A stretch of DNA of 64,000 bases from Nocardia goodfellowii (GTDB lineage Bacteria; Actinomycetota; Actinomycetes; Mycobacteriales; Mycobacteriaceae). The notes below the pieces were generated by a model. That model did not search any database, was not told the DNA's origin, and saw nothing but the letters and a program-made list of their open reading frames with translations. The stretch is taken from contig NZ_JAGGMR010000001.1 in assembly GCF_017875645.1 (NCBI RefSeq), forward strand, positions 6,200,001 through 6,264,000. The letters run 5' to 3'. This document shows, piece after piece, positions 34,523 to 43,981 of this stretch; positions within the stretch are counted from its first letter, which is position 1, and every line of letters starts with the position of its first letter. A program made the position numbers and the translations under genes.

Positions 34523-34583
34523 AAGTTGCTCGCAATTTCTCCGGGGAGACGTATAGTCGAAGCAATCTGATAGTCACTGTCAG
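34519..34583 (+). promoter_or_regulatory. Second pair of TetR-type boxes, upstream of the saccharopine-dehydrogenase-like gene
   Basis: CTGATAGTCACTGTCAG (34567-34583) matches CTGNNAGTSACTNNCAG exactly. A degenerate copy, CTGAAAGTTGCTCGCAA, starts 48 bp upstream at 34519. The pair repeats the 48-49 bp spacing of the boxes in front of mmpL/tetR. Confidence 0.7.
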
Positions 34584-34625
34584 GTTTCACACAGTGAGCG
34601 ACTTCGACTCAGGGGAAGGTTCGCG

Positions 34626-35840
34626 ATGACGAAGATCTTGATGCTGGGCGGCGCGGGACAGATGGGACGAGCCGCCGCACGCGTACTCGCCGCCGCACCG
34701 GCGGTGGACCACCTGGTGGTGACCGACCTGCGAGCGGACCATGCCGAGACAGTCGCGAAAAGCTTGGGCGACAAGGTGTCCGGGCTCGGCCTGGACATCA
34801 CCGACCGGCGGGCGTTGCGGCTGGCGCTCGAGGACTGCGACCTGGTGCTCAATACCGTCGGCCCGTACTACCGATTCGGGGTGCCGATCCTGGCGGCGGC
34901 CATCGAGGCCGGGCGCGACTATGTCGATATCTGCGACGACTGGGAACCGACCCTCGCCATGCTGGAGCTGCACGACCGAGCCCGAGCCGCGGACGTGGTC
35001 GCGCTGGTGGGCATGGGGGCCAGTCCCGGCGTCTCGAATCTGCTCGCGGTGACCGCCGCGCGGGAGCTCGATACCGTCGAGTCCGTGGTGACGGCCTGGA
35101 GCGGCGGCGACGCGCGGGAGGCCGGGGGGATGGGCGGGAACAGCCCGAACGCGGCCTACCTGCACGCGATACACCAGATCACCGGCACCATCAAGGTCAC
35201 CCGGGACGGCGCGCTGACCGATCGGCCGGCACTGGAGGAGATCACCCTGGACTACCCCGGGATCGGAGCCGGGAGCGGGTGGACCTTCGGCCATCCCGAG
35301 GCCGTGACCCTGCACCGGGCGTTTCCCGAACTGCGCGACAACACCAATCTCATCACCGGCGGCCGGGTGCTCATCACGATGTGCCGGGCACTGCGCCTGT
35401 CGGTGGACCGCCGGCTGCTCAGCCCGCATCGTGCCGCCCAGTTGGCGCATCGGGGCATGGCGCTCCTGCCCCCGGGCACCATCGGATCAGGCGCGCTGCC
35501 ACCGCTGTTCGCGCTCGCCACCGGCACCCGCGCGGGCGAGAAAGCCACTGTCGCCACCGCGCTCGCCCAGATCCCCGGGCGCGACATGGCCGTGAACACG
35601 GGTGTGCCGTTCGCCGTCGCGGCCCTGCGACTGGCGACCGCGGACGCCGCGCCCGGCGTGCACACCCCCGAAACCTTGCTCGACCCCGACGCCTACTTCG
35701 CCGCCCTGGCACCGCACTGCATCGGCAGCCCCGCACCGGAGGCCATGACCGCGACCACCCGCTCCTGGTGCAGTGCGGCGGAAAACGCCGCCAGCCTGCA
35801 GACCTCGCTATTGACGGCTTTCTTCGCCGCGAACACCTGA
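34626..35840 (+). CDS. Saccharopine dehydrogenase-like NAD(P)-binding protein
   Basis: A 404-residue protein with an N-terminal Rossmann motif (ILMLGGAGQMGRAAARVL, GxGxxG) followed by VVTDLRAD and VLNTVGPYYRFGVPI. This is the pattern of saccharopine-dehydrogenase-like proteins and trans-acting enoyl reductases of mycolate-containing bacteria. True lysine-pathway activity is unlikely in this setting; a lipid or polyketide reductase role is possible. GGGGAAGG precedes the ATG. Shared operator boxes place it under the TetR gene upstream. Its last 33 bp overlap the convergent TetR gene. Confidence 0.82.
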   Translation: MTKILMLGGAGQMGRAAARVLAAAPAVDHLVVTDLRADHAETVAKSLGDKVSGLGLDITDRRALRLALEDCDLVLNTVGPYYRFGVPILAAAIEAGRDYVDICDDWEPTLAMLELHDRARAADVVALVGMGASPGVSNLLAVTAARELDTVESVVTAWSGGDAREAGGMGGNSPNAAYLHAIHQITGTIKVTRDGALTDRPALEEITLDYPGIGAGSGWTFGHPEAVTLHRAFPELRDNTNLITGGRVLITMCRALRLSVDRRLLSPHRAAQLAHRGMALLPPGTIGSGALPPLFALATGTRAGEKATVATALAQIPGRDMAVNTGVPFAVAALRLATADAAPGVHTPETLLDPDAYFAALAPHCIGSPAPEAMTATTRSWCSAAENAASLQTSLLTAFFAANT

Positions 35841-36449
35841 GGGCTCGCCGACCAGACGCCAGAAGTACGCGATGTGGTCGGCCATGTCGACGCTCGGGTC
35901 ATACATCCACTGCATCTGCAGACCATCCATGACCGCGAGCATGAGCACGGTGACCCGCTCGTCGTCGAGATCGTCCGGCAACCGACCGGCCTCGCGCAGA
36001 CGCCGCACGCCCGCGGAGATCTCGGCGCGCGCGGCCCGGTATCGGTCGCGGAAGAAGTCGTGGGCCGGGTGGCCGGGCTCGGCGGCCTCGGAGGAGAACC
36101 GGGAGTACAGCTGCACCAGGCCGGGGACCTCGGCATTGTGGCGAACCAGCCGCTCCATGACCCCGGCCATATCCGGCGGCCCGTCGCCTTCGGGGCCTCC
36201 GTAGCACCGCAGGTCCACCTCGTCACGGCGGCGCAGGATCTCGGTGAACAACTGCTCCTTGGTGCCGAAGTAGTGCAGCAGGCCGGTCTGGCTGAGCCCC
36301 ACCGCGTCGGCGAGCTCGCGCACCGTCGTCCGGCTGTACCCGTTGCGGGCCACGATCTCCAGCGCCGCGGTCAGGATTTCTTCCCGCTTGGCAATGCCTT
36401 TCGAATACGCACCACGTTGTACCACCGGCCCGACCTTACCCTTGTGCAC
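35808..36449 (-). CDS. TetR-family regulator next to the GH3 gene
   Basis: A 213-residue TetR protein: KREEILTAALEIVARNGYSRTTVRELADAVGLSQTGLLHYFGTKEQLF, then an effector domain ending VGEPSGVRGEESRQ. It resembles the TetR proteins that sit beside beta-glucosidase genes and may sense a sugar or glycoside. Only 29 bp separate its ATG from the GH3 start; a GTG at 36425 (VVQRGAYSKG) would widen the gap and is a fair alternative. Its 3' end overlaps the saccharopine-dehydrogenase-like gene on the other strand. Confidence 0.85.
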   Translation of the reverse strand: MHKGKVGPVVQRGAYSKGIAKREEILTAALEIVARNGYSRTTVRELADAVGLSQTGLLHYFGTKEQLFTEILRRRDEVDLRCYGGPEGDGPPDMAGVMERLVRHNAEVPGLVQLYSRFSSEAAEPGHPAHDFFRDRYRAARAEISAGVRRLREAGRLPDDLDDERVTVLMLAVMDGLQMQWMYDPSVDMADHIAYFWRLVGEPSGVRGEESRQ

Positions 36450-36478
36450 TAAAACCGAATGCCATACTGTTTTCGGAT

Positions 36479-38698
36479 ATGACTTTCGAACTCACCGAGT
36501 TGTCCCTGGCGGAGAAGGCGGCGCTGGGCAGCGGTCAGGACTTCTGGACCACCAAAGCCGTCGGCCCGGTCCCCTCCCTCGTGCTGACCGACGGGCCGCA
36601 CGGCGTGCGGCGGCAGGCCGGAGCCACCGACCATCTCGGTCTCGCCGGGAGCCTGCCCGCGACCTGCTTCCCGCCCGCGGTCGGCCTCGGCCAGAGCTGG
36701 GACGCGGAACTCGTACGCCGGGTCGGCGTGGCGCTCGGCCGGGAAAGCCGGAACTTGGGCGTGGATGTCCTGCTCGGGCCGGGCATCAACATCAAGCGAG
36801 ATCCGCGCTGCGGCAGGAATTTCGAGTACTACTCCGAGGATCCGGTACTCACCGGCGTGCTGGGGGCGGCTTGGGTGCAGGGCTTGCAAAGCACCGGTGT
36901 CGGCGCTTCGCTGAAGCATTTCGCGGCCAACAACACCGAGCACGATCGGATGCGCTCCAGCTCCGATATCGATCCGCGCCCGTTGCGGGAGATCTACCTG
37001 CGCGCCTTCGCGCACATCGTGCGCACGGCCGAGCCGTGGACGGTGATGTGTTCCTACAACCGGATCAACGGAGTACCCGCCGCCGAAAACCGCTGGCTGC
37101 TCACCGAACTCCTGCGCGAGGAGTGGGGATACCAAGGGCTGGTCGTCAGCGACTGGGGTGCGGTAAGTGACCGGGTCGCGGCCGTCGCGGCGGGGCTGGA
37201 CCTCCAGATGCCCAGCAGTGGAAGCGCTTCCGACGACGCGGTGGTCGCCGCCGTGCGAGCCGGGACGCTGGATCCGGCGGTCGTCGACCGCGCCGCCGAG
37301 CGGGTGGCGGCGCTGGCCGCCAAGGCCGTGGCGGGGCGCGCCGACGTCGAACCTCACGATGCGCCGGAGCACCACGCATTGGCCCGGGAGGTGGCCGCGC
37401 AGTGCATTGTGTTGCTGCGCAACGATGGCGGCTTGCTGCCGCTGTCGCCGTCACGGTCGATAGCGGTCATCGGTGAATTCGCCGAAAGCCCGCGATACCA
37501 GGGCGGCGGTAGCTCGCACGTCAATCCGACGCGGGTCGACACGCCACTGGCCGAGATCCGTGCGCTCGCGACCGGAACAGTCACTTATGCGCAAGGTTTC
37601 ACCACCGACGGCAGCCCGGCCGGGGCGTTGTCCGAGGAGGCAGTGCGCGCGGCGGCGCAAGCGGAGGTCGCGGTGCTGTTCCTCGGCTTGGCGGCGAGCC
37701 AGGAGTCCGAAGGCTTCGACCGCGACCACATCGAGCTGCCCGCCGGGCAGCTGGCCCTGCTCACCGAAGTGCTTGCGGTGCAACCCGATACCGTGGTCGT
37801 CCTGGCGCACGGCGGCGTGCTGCGGCTGGCGCCGATCGGCGCGCCAGCCATCCTGGACGGCGCGCTGCTCGGTCAAGCCGGTGGCGGCGCGATCGCCGAC
37901 GTGCTGTTCGGCGCGGTGAATCCGTCGGGCCGGCTCACCGAGACGGTGCCGGTCCGGATTCAGGACACCCCCGCCTACCTGAACTTCCCGGGCGAGAACT
38001 CGCACGTCCGATACGGCGAAGGACTGTTCGTCGGCTACCGCTGGTACGACGCCCGCGAGCTGGAAGTGGGTTACCCCTTCGGGCACGGACTTTCGTACAC
38101 GAGCTTCGAATACTCCGACCTCGCCGTGGACTCCGCATCCGCCGACCTGACCGTGTCCGTCACCATCACCAACACCGGTGACCGGGCCGGGCGTGAAGTG
38201 GTGCAGTGCTACACCGCCAAACCGGACTCGACCGTGGTGCGCCCGCCCCGCGAACTGAAAGGCTTTCGCGGTGTCTACCTGGAACCCGGTGCCGGCGAGC
38301 GTGTTCGGATCACCATTCGCCGCGAGGATCTCGCCTACTGGGAGACCCGCACCGACCAGTGGATCGTCGAGGACGGCGACTACGAGGTATCGGTGGGCGC
38401 GTCCAGCCGCGATCTTCGTTGCGTGGCAAAGGTTTCCGTTTCCGGCGACCAGGTCCGGCTGCCGCTGAGTCTGGAATCCACCCTCGGCGAGATCATGACC
38501 GACCCGAACGCCGGACCCGTGCTGGAATTCTTGGCCGGCAACGCGCCCGCCGGGATGGCGGCCGACGGCGGCGACGCCCTGGGCCTCGATCTGGCACGAA
38601 TGATGGCCTCCGTTCCGTTGGGAAAGCTGGTCGCGTTCGGGGCCGGAAGCCTGGCGGAACTCGAACAGGTCATCGCGAAGGTCAACGGTCCGAGTTGA
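36479..38698 (+). CDS. Glycoside hydrolase family 3 beta-glycosidase
   Basis: A 739-residue GH3 enzyme. The (beta/alpha)8 domain has RDPRCGRNFEYYSEDP, KHFAANNTEHDR and the nucleophile D225 in LVVSDWGAV. The alpha/beta sandwich holds LLRNDGGLLPLS and LGLAASQESEGFDRDHIELP with the probable acid Glu. A C-terminal fibronectin-III-like domain (YPFGHGLSYTSFEYSDL, GREVVQCYTAKPDSTVVRPPRELKGF) follows. There is no signal peptide, so it acts in the cytoplasm on imported glucosides or xylosides. It is divergent from a TetR regulator that probably controls it. Confidence 0.92.
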   Translation: MTFELTELSLAEKAALGSGQDFWTTKAVGPVPSLVLTDGPHGVRRQAGATDHLGLAGSLPATCFPPAVGLGQSWDAELVRRVGVALGRESRNLGVDVLLGPGINIKRDPRCGRNFEYYSEDPVLTGVLGAAWVQGLQSTGVGASLKHFAANNTEHDRMRSSSDIDPRPLREIYLRAFAHIVRTAEPWTVMCSYNRINGVPAAENRWLLTELLREEWGYQGLVVSDWGAVSDRVAAVAAGLDLQMPSSGSASDDAVVAAVRAGTLDPAVVDRAAERVAALAAKAVAGRADVEPHDAPEHHALAREVAAQCIVLLRNDGGLLPLSPSRSIAVIGEFAESPRYQGGGSSHVNPTRVDTPLAEIRALATGTVTYAQGFTTDGSPAGALSEEAVRAAAQAEVAVLFLGLAASQESEGFDRDHIELPAGQLALLTEVLAVQPDTVVVLAHGGVLRLAPIGAPAILDGALLGQAGGGAIADVLFGAVNPSGRLTETVPVRIQDTPAYLNFPGENSHVRYGEGLFVGYRWYDARELEVGYPFGHGLSYTSFEYSDLAVDSASADLTVSVTITNTGDRAGREVVQCYTAKPDSTVVRPPRELKGFRGVYLEPGAGERVRITIRREDLAYWETRTDQWIVEDGDYEVSVGASSRDLRCVAKVSVSGDQVRLPLSLESTLGEIMTDPNAGPVLEFLAGNAPAGMAADGGDALGLDLARMMASVPLGKLVAFGAGSLAELEQVIAKVNGPS

Positions 38699-39497
38699 GG
38701 AGGCGCGCCCGCGCCCGCGGACGGCCGTGGACCGGCCTCGGTGTCGGGCGTGGGCGGGCTCCCCCTTCGATCGTGTCAATCGGCGTTGCCTTCGTGTGGC
38801 CGCGCCGCCGCAGCCTCCGTCCACGGCATAGGTCGAGAATCGGTACCGTAAAAGCGGAATCGAGGCGACGCTCCTGAGACAGGTCGTCAGCGGAGCAACC
38901 GATCAGCCGGACGCGGTGAGCGTCTACGGCGATGGCTACCAGGCACGAGCCGACATCTCGCGGTTCGGCCCGTCAGCCGGTGCGCGCCGAGCGACCTCGA
39001 TATCGGGCCCCAGCCATCGCCGTTGGACAGCCGCAGTACCTTCGCCTACCCTTCGCCCCAGGTCACCTCGCACCATCAGGTTGCGAGACTTCGACCGACT
39101 ACGCGAACGACAGGCATCTGGTTGAGAAACCCGCAGGCAGCACCGGGTGGGCGCGGACCACGGCACAACCAACCCAGACGGTCCGGTCGATCCTGTGCCG
39201 CCGCCCGGCGATCCCGAACCGACGCTCGCGCCGCCCTTCCGATCGAGACCCCTCGACCCCATCTGTCTGGGTCGGAGCGCACCGAGAATGCAGGTCACAA
39301 CGGTTTCGCGGCACTCATGTGATCAGAATCAAAGTACTTTCACTACCGAAAATTCAAGATCAGCCCTGTGATACGTTCACGCCCGCGGCCGGTGCTCTCG
39401 CGCCACCGCCCCAACCCACCCCGTCGGCCGACGACAGCCCGGTACCAAACCTGCTGCGGCGCACTGTCGGCCATGCTGCTATGCCCGAAAGAAGATC
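38699..39497. other. Intergenic stretch without a recognisable gene
   Basis: About 800 bp between the GH3 and lipase genes. No frame on either strand shows a ribosome site with a sensible protein. The last 180 bp contain an AT-richer part (around 39318-39372) that probably holds the lipase promoter. The rest may be a decayed region. Confidence 0.5.
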
Positions 39498-40685
39498 GTG
39501 ACCGCTTTCCTCCTCCGCTCTCTCACCCTGGCACTGAGCATCATCGCCGTGGGTCTGTTCGCCGCGCCGAGCAATGCGGAACCGCTATATCCCCAACCAG
39601 ATCCGGACCCGTTCTACGCGGTGCCGGCCGACCTCGGCAGGTTCGCGGCCGGTGACGTGGTGCGGACCCGACGCATCGACACCGGCCCGTATGTCGGCAC
39701 CGAGGGCTGGCAGGTCGCATTCCGGTCGACCAACTCCTCGGGCGACCCGATCCTGGGCATCACCACCGTGCTGCTGCCCGCCGGAGTGCGGAACCCACCG
39801 CTGGTCTCCTACCAGGCACTGATCAATTCCCTCGGTACCCGATGCAACCCCTCGCGGTCGCTGTTCAACGGCGAACTCCAGGACGCGCCCGGCGCGATGC
39901 TGCCGATCGGCCGCGGCTGGGCCGTCTCCCTGCCGGACTACCTGGGCCCCAACGTCTCCTACGGCGCCGGTCGGCTCAGCGGCATGGTCACCCTGGACAG
40001 CGTCAAGGCCGTCCAGCGCGCCACCGAACTGGGTCTGTCGAATTCGCCGGTCGCCATCGCGGGCTACTCCGGCGGCGGCATGGCCACCGCCTGGGCCGCC
40101 GCGCTGCAGCCCAGCTACGCGCCCGACCTGAAGATCGCCGCGGTCGTCGCGGGCGGCATCCCGGCCGATTTGGAGCAGATGGCCCTGGGCCTCGGCTTCG
40201 AGCCGCACCCCGGCTTCGGCCTCGCCTTCGCCGCCGCCATGGGCCTGGAGCGGGAGTACCCGGACCGCCTGCCGATTTCCGATCAGCTCAACGAGAACGG
40301 TTTGTGGTTCCGGGAATTCACCCACGACGCCTGCCGCCGCTTCCTGCTGTTCCACGGCGCCTTCCGCAGCGCCGAACAGCTGGCCGCCTCCAAGAGCCTG
40401 ATGGACAGCCCGGTGGCGCGAGAGGTACTGCACGAGAACAGCTTGCGCTACTTCGACGGCGTCCCGGCCGCACCCACCTACATCTGGCAAGGCCGCTTCG
40501 ACACCCTCACGCCGTACAACACGGTCGAGGAAACCGTCAACCGCTACTGCCGTGCGGGCGCGCCCGTGAAACTGGTGACCTATGACATCGCCGAGCACAT
40601 GACCGCTGCGGCGGCCGGCTTCACCGAGGCCTGGAACTACGTGGAATCCCGCTTCCGCGACGAGCCGGTGCCGACCAGCTGCTGA
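39498..40685 (+). CDS. Secreted lipase (actinobacterial LIP family)
   Basis: A 395-residue alpha/beta-hydrolase beginning at GTG (VTAFLLRSLTLALSIIAVGLFAAPSNAEP), with a cleavable signal ending at SNA. The nucleophile elbow is GYSGGGMATAW with S191. The charge-relay Asp is probably in WQGRFDTLTPYNT, and the His in DIAEHMTAAAA. This is the secreted triacylglycerol lipase family seen in Nocardia, Rhodococcus and Corynebacterium, and Candida LIP homologues. GAAAGAAG precedes the GTG. Extracellular Cys pairs (about residues 118 and 276) may form disulfides. Confidence 0.88.
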   Translation: MTAFLLRSLTLALSIIAVGLFAAPSNAEPLYPQPDPDPFYAVPADLGRFAAGDVVRTRRIDTGPYVGTEGWQVAFRSTNSSGDPILGITTVLLPAGVRNPPLVSYQALINSLGTRCNPSRSLFNGELQDAPGAMLPIGRGWAVSLPDYLGPNVSYGAGRLSGMVTLDSVKAVQRATELGLSNSPVAIAGYSGGGMATAWAAALQPSYAPDLKIAAVVAGGIPADLEQMALGLGFEPHPGFGLAFAAAMGLEREYPDRLPISDQLNENGLWFREFTHDACRRFLLFHGAFRSAEQLAASKSLMDSPVAREVLHENSLRYFDGVPAAPTYIWQGRFDTLTPYNTVEETVNRYCRAGAPVKLVTYDIAEHMTAAAAGFTEAWNYVESRFRDEPVPTSC

Positions 40686-40797
40686 CCTACCGGTGGCGGG
40701 GAGCGAACGGCTCCCCGCCACCGTCGTTTCACCCCGACTTCAGCACCACCCAGGCGCGGTTGCTAGATATTTGCTGGCGGTCAGCGATACTGGATCG

Positions 40798-41886
40798 GTG
40801 ATCAAGACCGAACGCGACTTGGCCGACGGCCGGATAATCCGGTATTACGACGCCGCCCCGGTGGCGCGGATGGCTGTCGACACCCGAGACCTGCCCACCG
40901 CGCACACCACCTCACAGGCCCGGTTCGACCCGTTGCTGGGCGAGTGGGTAGTGGTGGCCTCGCATCGGCAGACCCGTACCTTCCTGCCGCCCGCGGATCT
41001 CTGCCCGCTGTGCCCGTCGACTCCCGAGCGGGCCACCGAGATCCCCGAAACCGATTACCAGGTAGCTGTTTTCGACAATCGGTTTCCGTCGCTCACGCCG
41101 GTGCACAGCGCGTTGCCGGAGTCGGTGCCGGGTGCGCCGCACACGCTGCTGCGGGACGGGTTCGGCAAATGCGAGGTGGTGTGCTTCACCAGCGCCCATG
41201 ATTCGTCGTTCGCCCAGCTGGAACCGGTCCGGGTGCGACTGGTCGTCGACGTCTGGGCCGAGCGCACCGCGGAGCTGGCGAGCCTCGACGGCATCGGGCA
41301 GGTGTTCTGTTTCGAGAACTCCGGTGCGGACATCGGGGTGACGCTGTCGCATCCGCACGGGCAGATCTACGCCTACCCGTTCGTCACACCACGGGTCGCC
41401 AAGATCGCCGCCAATGTCGCCGACTATCGGAAAACGCACGGCGCCAACCTGTTCGGCGAAATACTCGCCGCCGAGCGCGCGGCCGGGCTGCGGGTCGTCG
41501 CGGCCAACGAGGAGTGGACCGCCTTCGTGCCGCCGTTCGCGCGCTGGCCCTACGAGGTGCAGTTGTATCCGCACCGGCAGGTCGCCGACATCCCCGATCT
41601 CGACGACGCTCAGCGGGACGCCTTCGCGCGGCTCTATCCGGATGTACTGCGCCGGTTCGCCCACCGCTTTCCCGCGCCGATGCCGTATGTGGCAGCCTGG
41701 AATCAGGCGCCGACCCTCAATTCCGCTGTGCCGCGCCAGGACTGGTGGCTGCACCTGCAGCTGTTCTCGATCCGGCGGGCGGCGGACAAACTGAAGTATC
41801 TGGCGGGATCGGAATCGGGCATGAATGTGTTCATCAGCGATACCACGCCCGAACAGGTCTCGGCGGAACTGCGGGAGGTGCGGTGA
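40798..41886 (+). CDS. galT: Galactose-1-phosphate uridylyltransferase
   Basis: A 362-residue GalT. The active-site motif HPHGQIYAYP holds H185-P186-H187, with H187 the uridylylated nucleophile. The zinc cysteines of the N-terminal half appear in CPLCPS, and FENSGADIGVTLSH is conserved. I place the start at GTG 40798 (VIKTERDLADGR), which lies 7 nt after a GATACT -10 hexamer and so gives a leaderless message; the upstream ATG adds an unconserved tail. First gene of a Leloir operon; the stop overlaps the galK start by 4 nt. It swaps UDP between UDP-glucose and galactose 1-phosphate. Confidence 0.92.
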   Translation: MIKTERDLADGRIIRYYDAAPVARMAVDTRDLPTAHTTSQARFDPLLGEWVVVASHRQTRTFLPPADLCPLCPSTPERATEIPETDYQVAVFDNRFPSLTPVHSALPESVPGAPHTLLRDGFGKCEVVCFTSAHDSSFAQLEPVRVRLVVDVWAERTAELASLDGIGQVFCFENSGADIGVTLSHPHGQIYAYPFVTPRVAKIAANVADYRKTHGANLFGEILAAERAAGLRVVAANEEWTAFVPPFARWPYEVQLYPHRQVADIPDLDDAQRDAFARLYPDVLRRFAHRFPAPMPYVAAWNQAPTLNSAVPRQDWWLHLQLFSIRRAADKLKYLAGSESGMNVFISDTTPEQVSAELREVR

Positions 41887-43031
41887 GTCAGCTATCCGAG
41901 GGTGCGTCGATGGATGTGCCGGCGATGAGCGCGGGCGGCATCTGGGCCGCGCCCGGCCGGGTCAACATCATCGGTGAGCACACCGACTACAACGGTGGCT
42001 ACTGCCTGCCCATGGCTTTGCCGCAGGTGGTGCGCTGTACGGCGATGCCGAGAACCGACGGCCTGGTGCGGGTGTCCTCCCAGCAGCATCCCGGCGAACG
42101 GATCGACGTGCCGGTACCGGAGCTGGCCGAGTCACCGGTCGAGGGCTGGGCCCGTTACCCGCTCGGGGTGGTGCACGAGTATCACCGTCGCGGGCATCGG
42201 ATTCCCGGAGTCGATCTGGAACTGGACGGGTCGGTACCGATCGGCGCGGGGCTGTCGTCCTCGGCGGCGATCGAGTGTTCGGTGGCGATCGCGTTACGCG
42301 ATCTGTTCGGGTTGCCGGTGTCGGAGGCCGATCTCATCGATATCGCGAACAAGGCCGAGAACGACTATGTGGGCGCACCCACCGGCACCCTCGACCAGAC
42401 CGCGTCGATCCGCTGCACCGCCGGACACGCCCTGTTCCTGGACGCGGGAACCGGCGAAACCTCGCAGGTGCCTTTCGATCTCGCCGCCGCCCGCCTGGCA
42501 CTGCTGATCGTCGACACGAATACACCGCACGCGCTGGTGGACGGCGAGTACGCGCGACGGCGACGCGAATGTGAGGCCGCCGCAGCCGAATTGGGGGTGT
42601 CCAAGCTCCGCGAGATCACCGATATCCGGGCGCTGTCGGCCCTGACCGACCCCGTTCTGCGGCGGCGCGCTCGGCACGTGGTGAGCGAGAACGCCAGAGT
42701 CCTCGCGGTGGTGGAGGCCCTGCGAAACGGGGGCGACCCGCGCGCCATCGGTCCCATCCTGACCGCCGCGCACGCCTCGCTGCGGGACGACTTCATGGTG
42801 TCCACCGCTCAGCTCGACACCGCGGTCGAAGCGGCGCTCGACGCCGGCGCGCACGGTGCTCGGATGGTGGGCGGCGGGTTCGGCGGCAGCATTATCGCGC
42901 TGGTCGACGCGAACGCCACCGACCGCGTCGTCGCGGAAGTCGAAAAACGTTTCCAGGCAGCTTATTTCGCCGAACCCCGGGCGTTCGTGGCGGTGCCGTC
43001 GGCCGGTGCGCGACGGGTGGATCAGGGATGA
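41883..43031 (+). CDS. galK: Galactokinase
   Basis: A 382-residue GHMP kinase. The galactokinase signature is GRVNIIGEHTDYNGGYCLP, the ATP-binding motif GAGLSSSAAIECSVAIAL and motif 3 GARMVGGGFGGSIIALV. The start is GTG overlapping the galT stop (GTGA); an internal ATG (MDVPAMSAGG) nine codons later is the other choice. It phosphorylates alpha-galactose for GalT and overlaps galM by 4 nt (ATGA), so the three genes are translationally coupled. Confidence 0.93.
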   Translation: MSQLSEGASMDVPAMSAGGIWAAPGRVNIIGEHTDYNGGYCLPMALPQVVRCTAMPRTDGLVRVSSQQHPGERIDVPVPELAESPVEGWARYPLGVVHEYHRRGHRIPGVDLELDGSVPIGAGLSSSAAIECSVAIALRDLFGLPVSEADLIDIANKAENDYVGAPTGTLDQTASIRCTAGHALFLDAGTGETSQVPFDLAAARLALLIVDTNTPHALVDGEYARRRRECEAAAAELGVSKLREITDIRALSALTDPVLRRRARHVVSENARVLAVVEALRNGGDPRAIGPILTAAHASLRDDFMVSTAQLDTAVEAALDAGAHGARMVGGGFGGSIIALVDANATDRVVAEVEKRFQAAYFAEPRAFVAVPSAGARRVDQG

Positions 43032-43981
43032 CCCCGCCACCACCGGAGCCGGTGGCGAGCCCAGCGCCGTCCGGACAGCAGTTCCGGATCGCACGAGGCG
43101 AGCAAGAAGCGGTGATCGTCGAAGTGGGCGGCGGTATTCGGGAGTACCGCGTGGGCACACGCGAGGTTTTCCAGCCCTATGACCTCACCGCGATCGCCGA
43201 CGGCGCGCACGGGGCGGTGCTGATTCCCTGGCCGAACCGATTGCGTGACGGCAAGTATCGCTTCGGCGGGGTCGACTACCAGGTGCCGCTGTCCGAGCCG
43301 TCGAAAGGCAATGCGATCCACGGTTTCCTGCGCTGGCGGCCGTGGCAGGCCACCGAGCGAGCCGAGCACGAGATCACCATGCGCACCGCGGTGTATCCGC
43401 GGCCGGACTACCCGTTTCATCTCGAAGTAGCGGTGCACTACGCGCTGTCCGACCAGGGTCTGACTGTGACGACCACCGCCACCAACGCCGGTGCGGTTCC
43501 CGCGCCGTACGGCTGCGGCCACCACCCGTATCTGTCGCCGGGCAGCGGGCCGATCGATGACGCGATCTTGCATTTCGACGCGGGCACCCGGATCCGCACC
43601 GACCCGTACCGCCAGCTACCGGCTGGCACCGAAGCGGTCACCGACACACCGGAATTCGATTTCATGAGCCCGCGGCAGGTGGGCTCGGTGGAGATCGACC
43701 ACGCGTTCACCGATCTGGCGCGAGACGACGACGGACTCGCGTGGGTGCGGCTGCGCGGCACCGACAAGCTGGTCGCCGAACTCTGGGTCGACGAGAGTTA
43801 TCCCTTGATCCAGTTGTTCACCGCCGACACCCTCGCCGGCGCACACCGCCGCACCGGCCTCGCGGCGGAACCGATGACCTGCCCGCCCAACGCCTTGCAG
43901 ACCGGCGACGGCGTCATCACGCTGGCCCCCGGCGCATCGGTGACAACCCGATGGGGAGCTCGGCTCGGCGTCGCCCGCTAG
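43028..43981 (+). CDS. galM: Aldose 1-epimerase (mutarotase)
   Basis: A 317-residue galactose-mutarotase-like protein. Active-site elements are visible: PWPNRLRDGKYRFGG, NAIHGFLRWRPW, the general-acid region YGCGHHPYLSPG, and the late PLIQLFTADTL. It interconverts beta- and alpha-galactose for GalK. It is the third gene of the galT-galK-galM operon; galE is not in the window. Its last 65 bp overlap the convergent STM4011-type gene. Confidence 0.88.
   Translation: MTPPPPEPVASPAPSGQQFRIARGEQEAVIVEVGGGIREYRVGTREVFQPYDLTAIADGAHGAVLIPWPNRLRDGKYRFGGVDYQVPLSEPSKGNAIHGFLRWRPWQATERAEHEITMRTAVYPRPDYPFHLEVAVHYALSDQGLTVTTTATNAGAVPAPYGCGHHPYLSPGSGPIDDAILHFDAGTRIRTDPYRQLPAGTEAVTDTPEFDFMSPRQVGSVEIDHAFTDLARDDDGLAWVRLRGTDKLVAELWVDESYPLIQLFTADTLAGAHRRTGLAAEPMTCPPNALQTGDGVITLAPGASVTTRWGARLGVAR

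Noticed and set aside
40693..40797. ATG start upstream for galT
   Set aside because: It adds a low-complexity tail and places the promoter -10 inside the gene.
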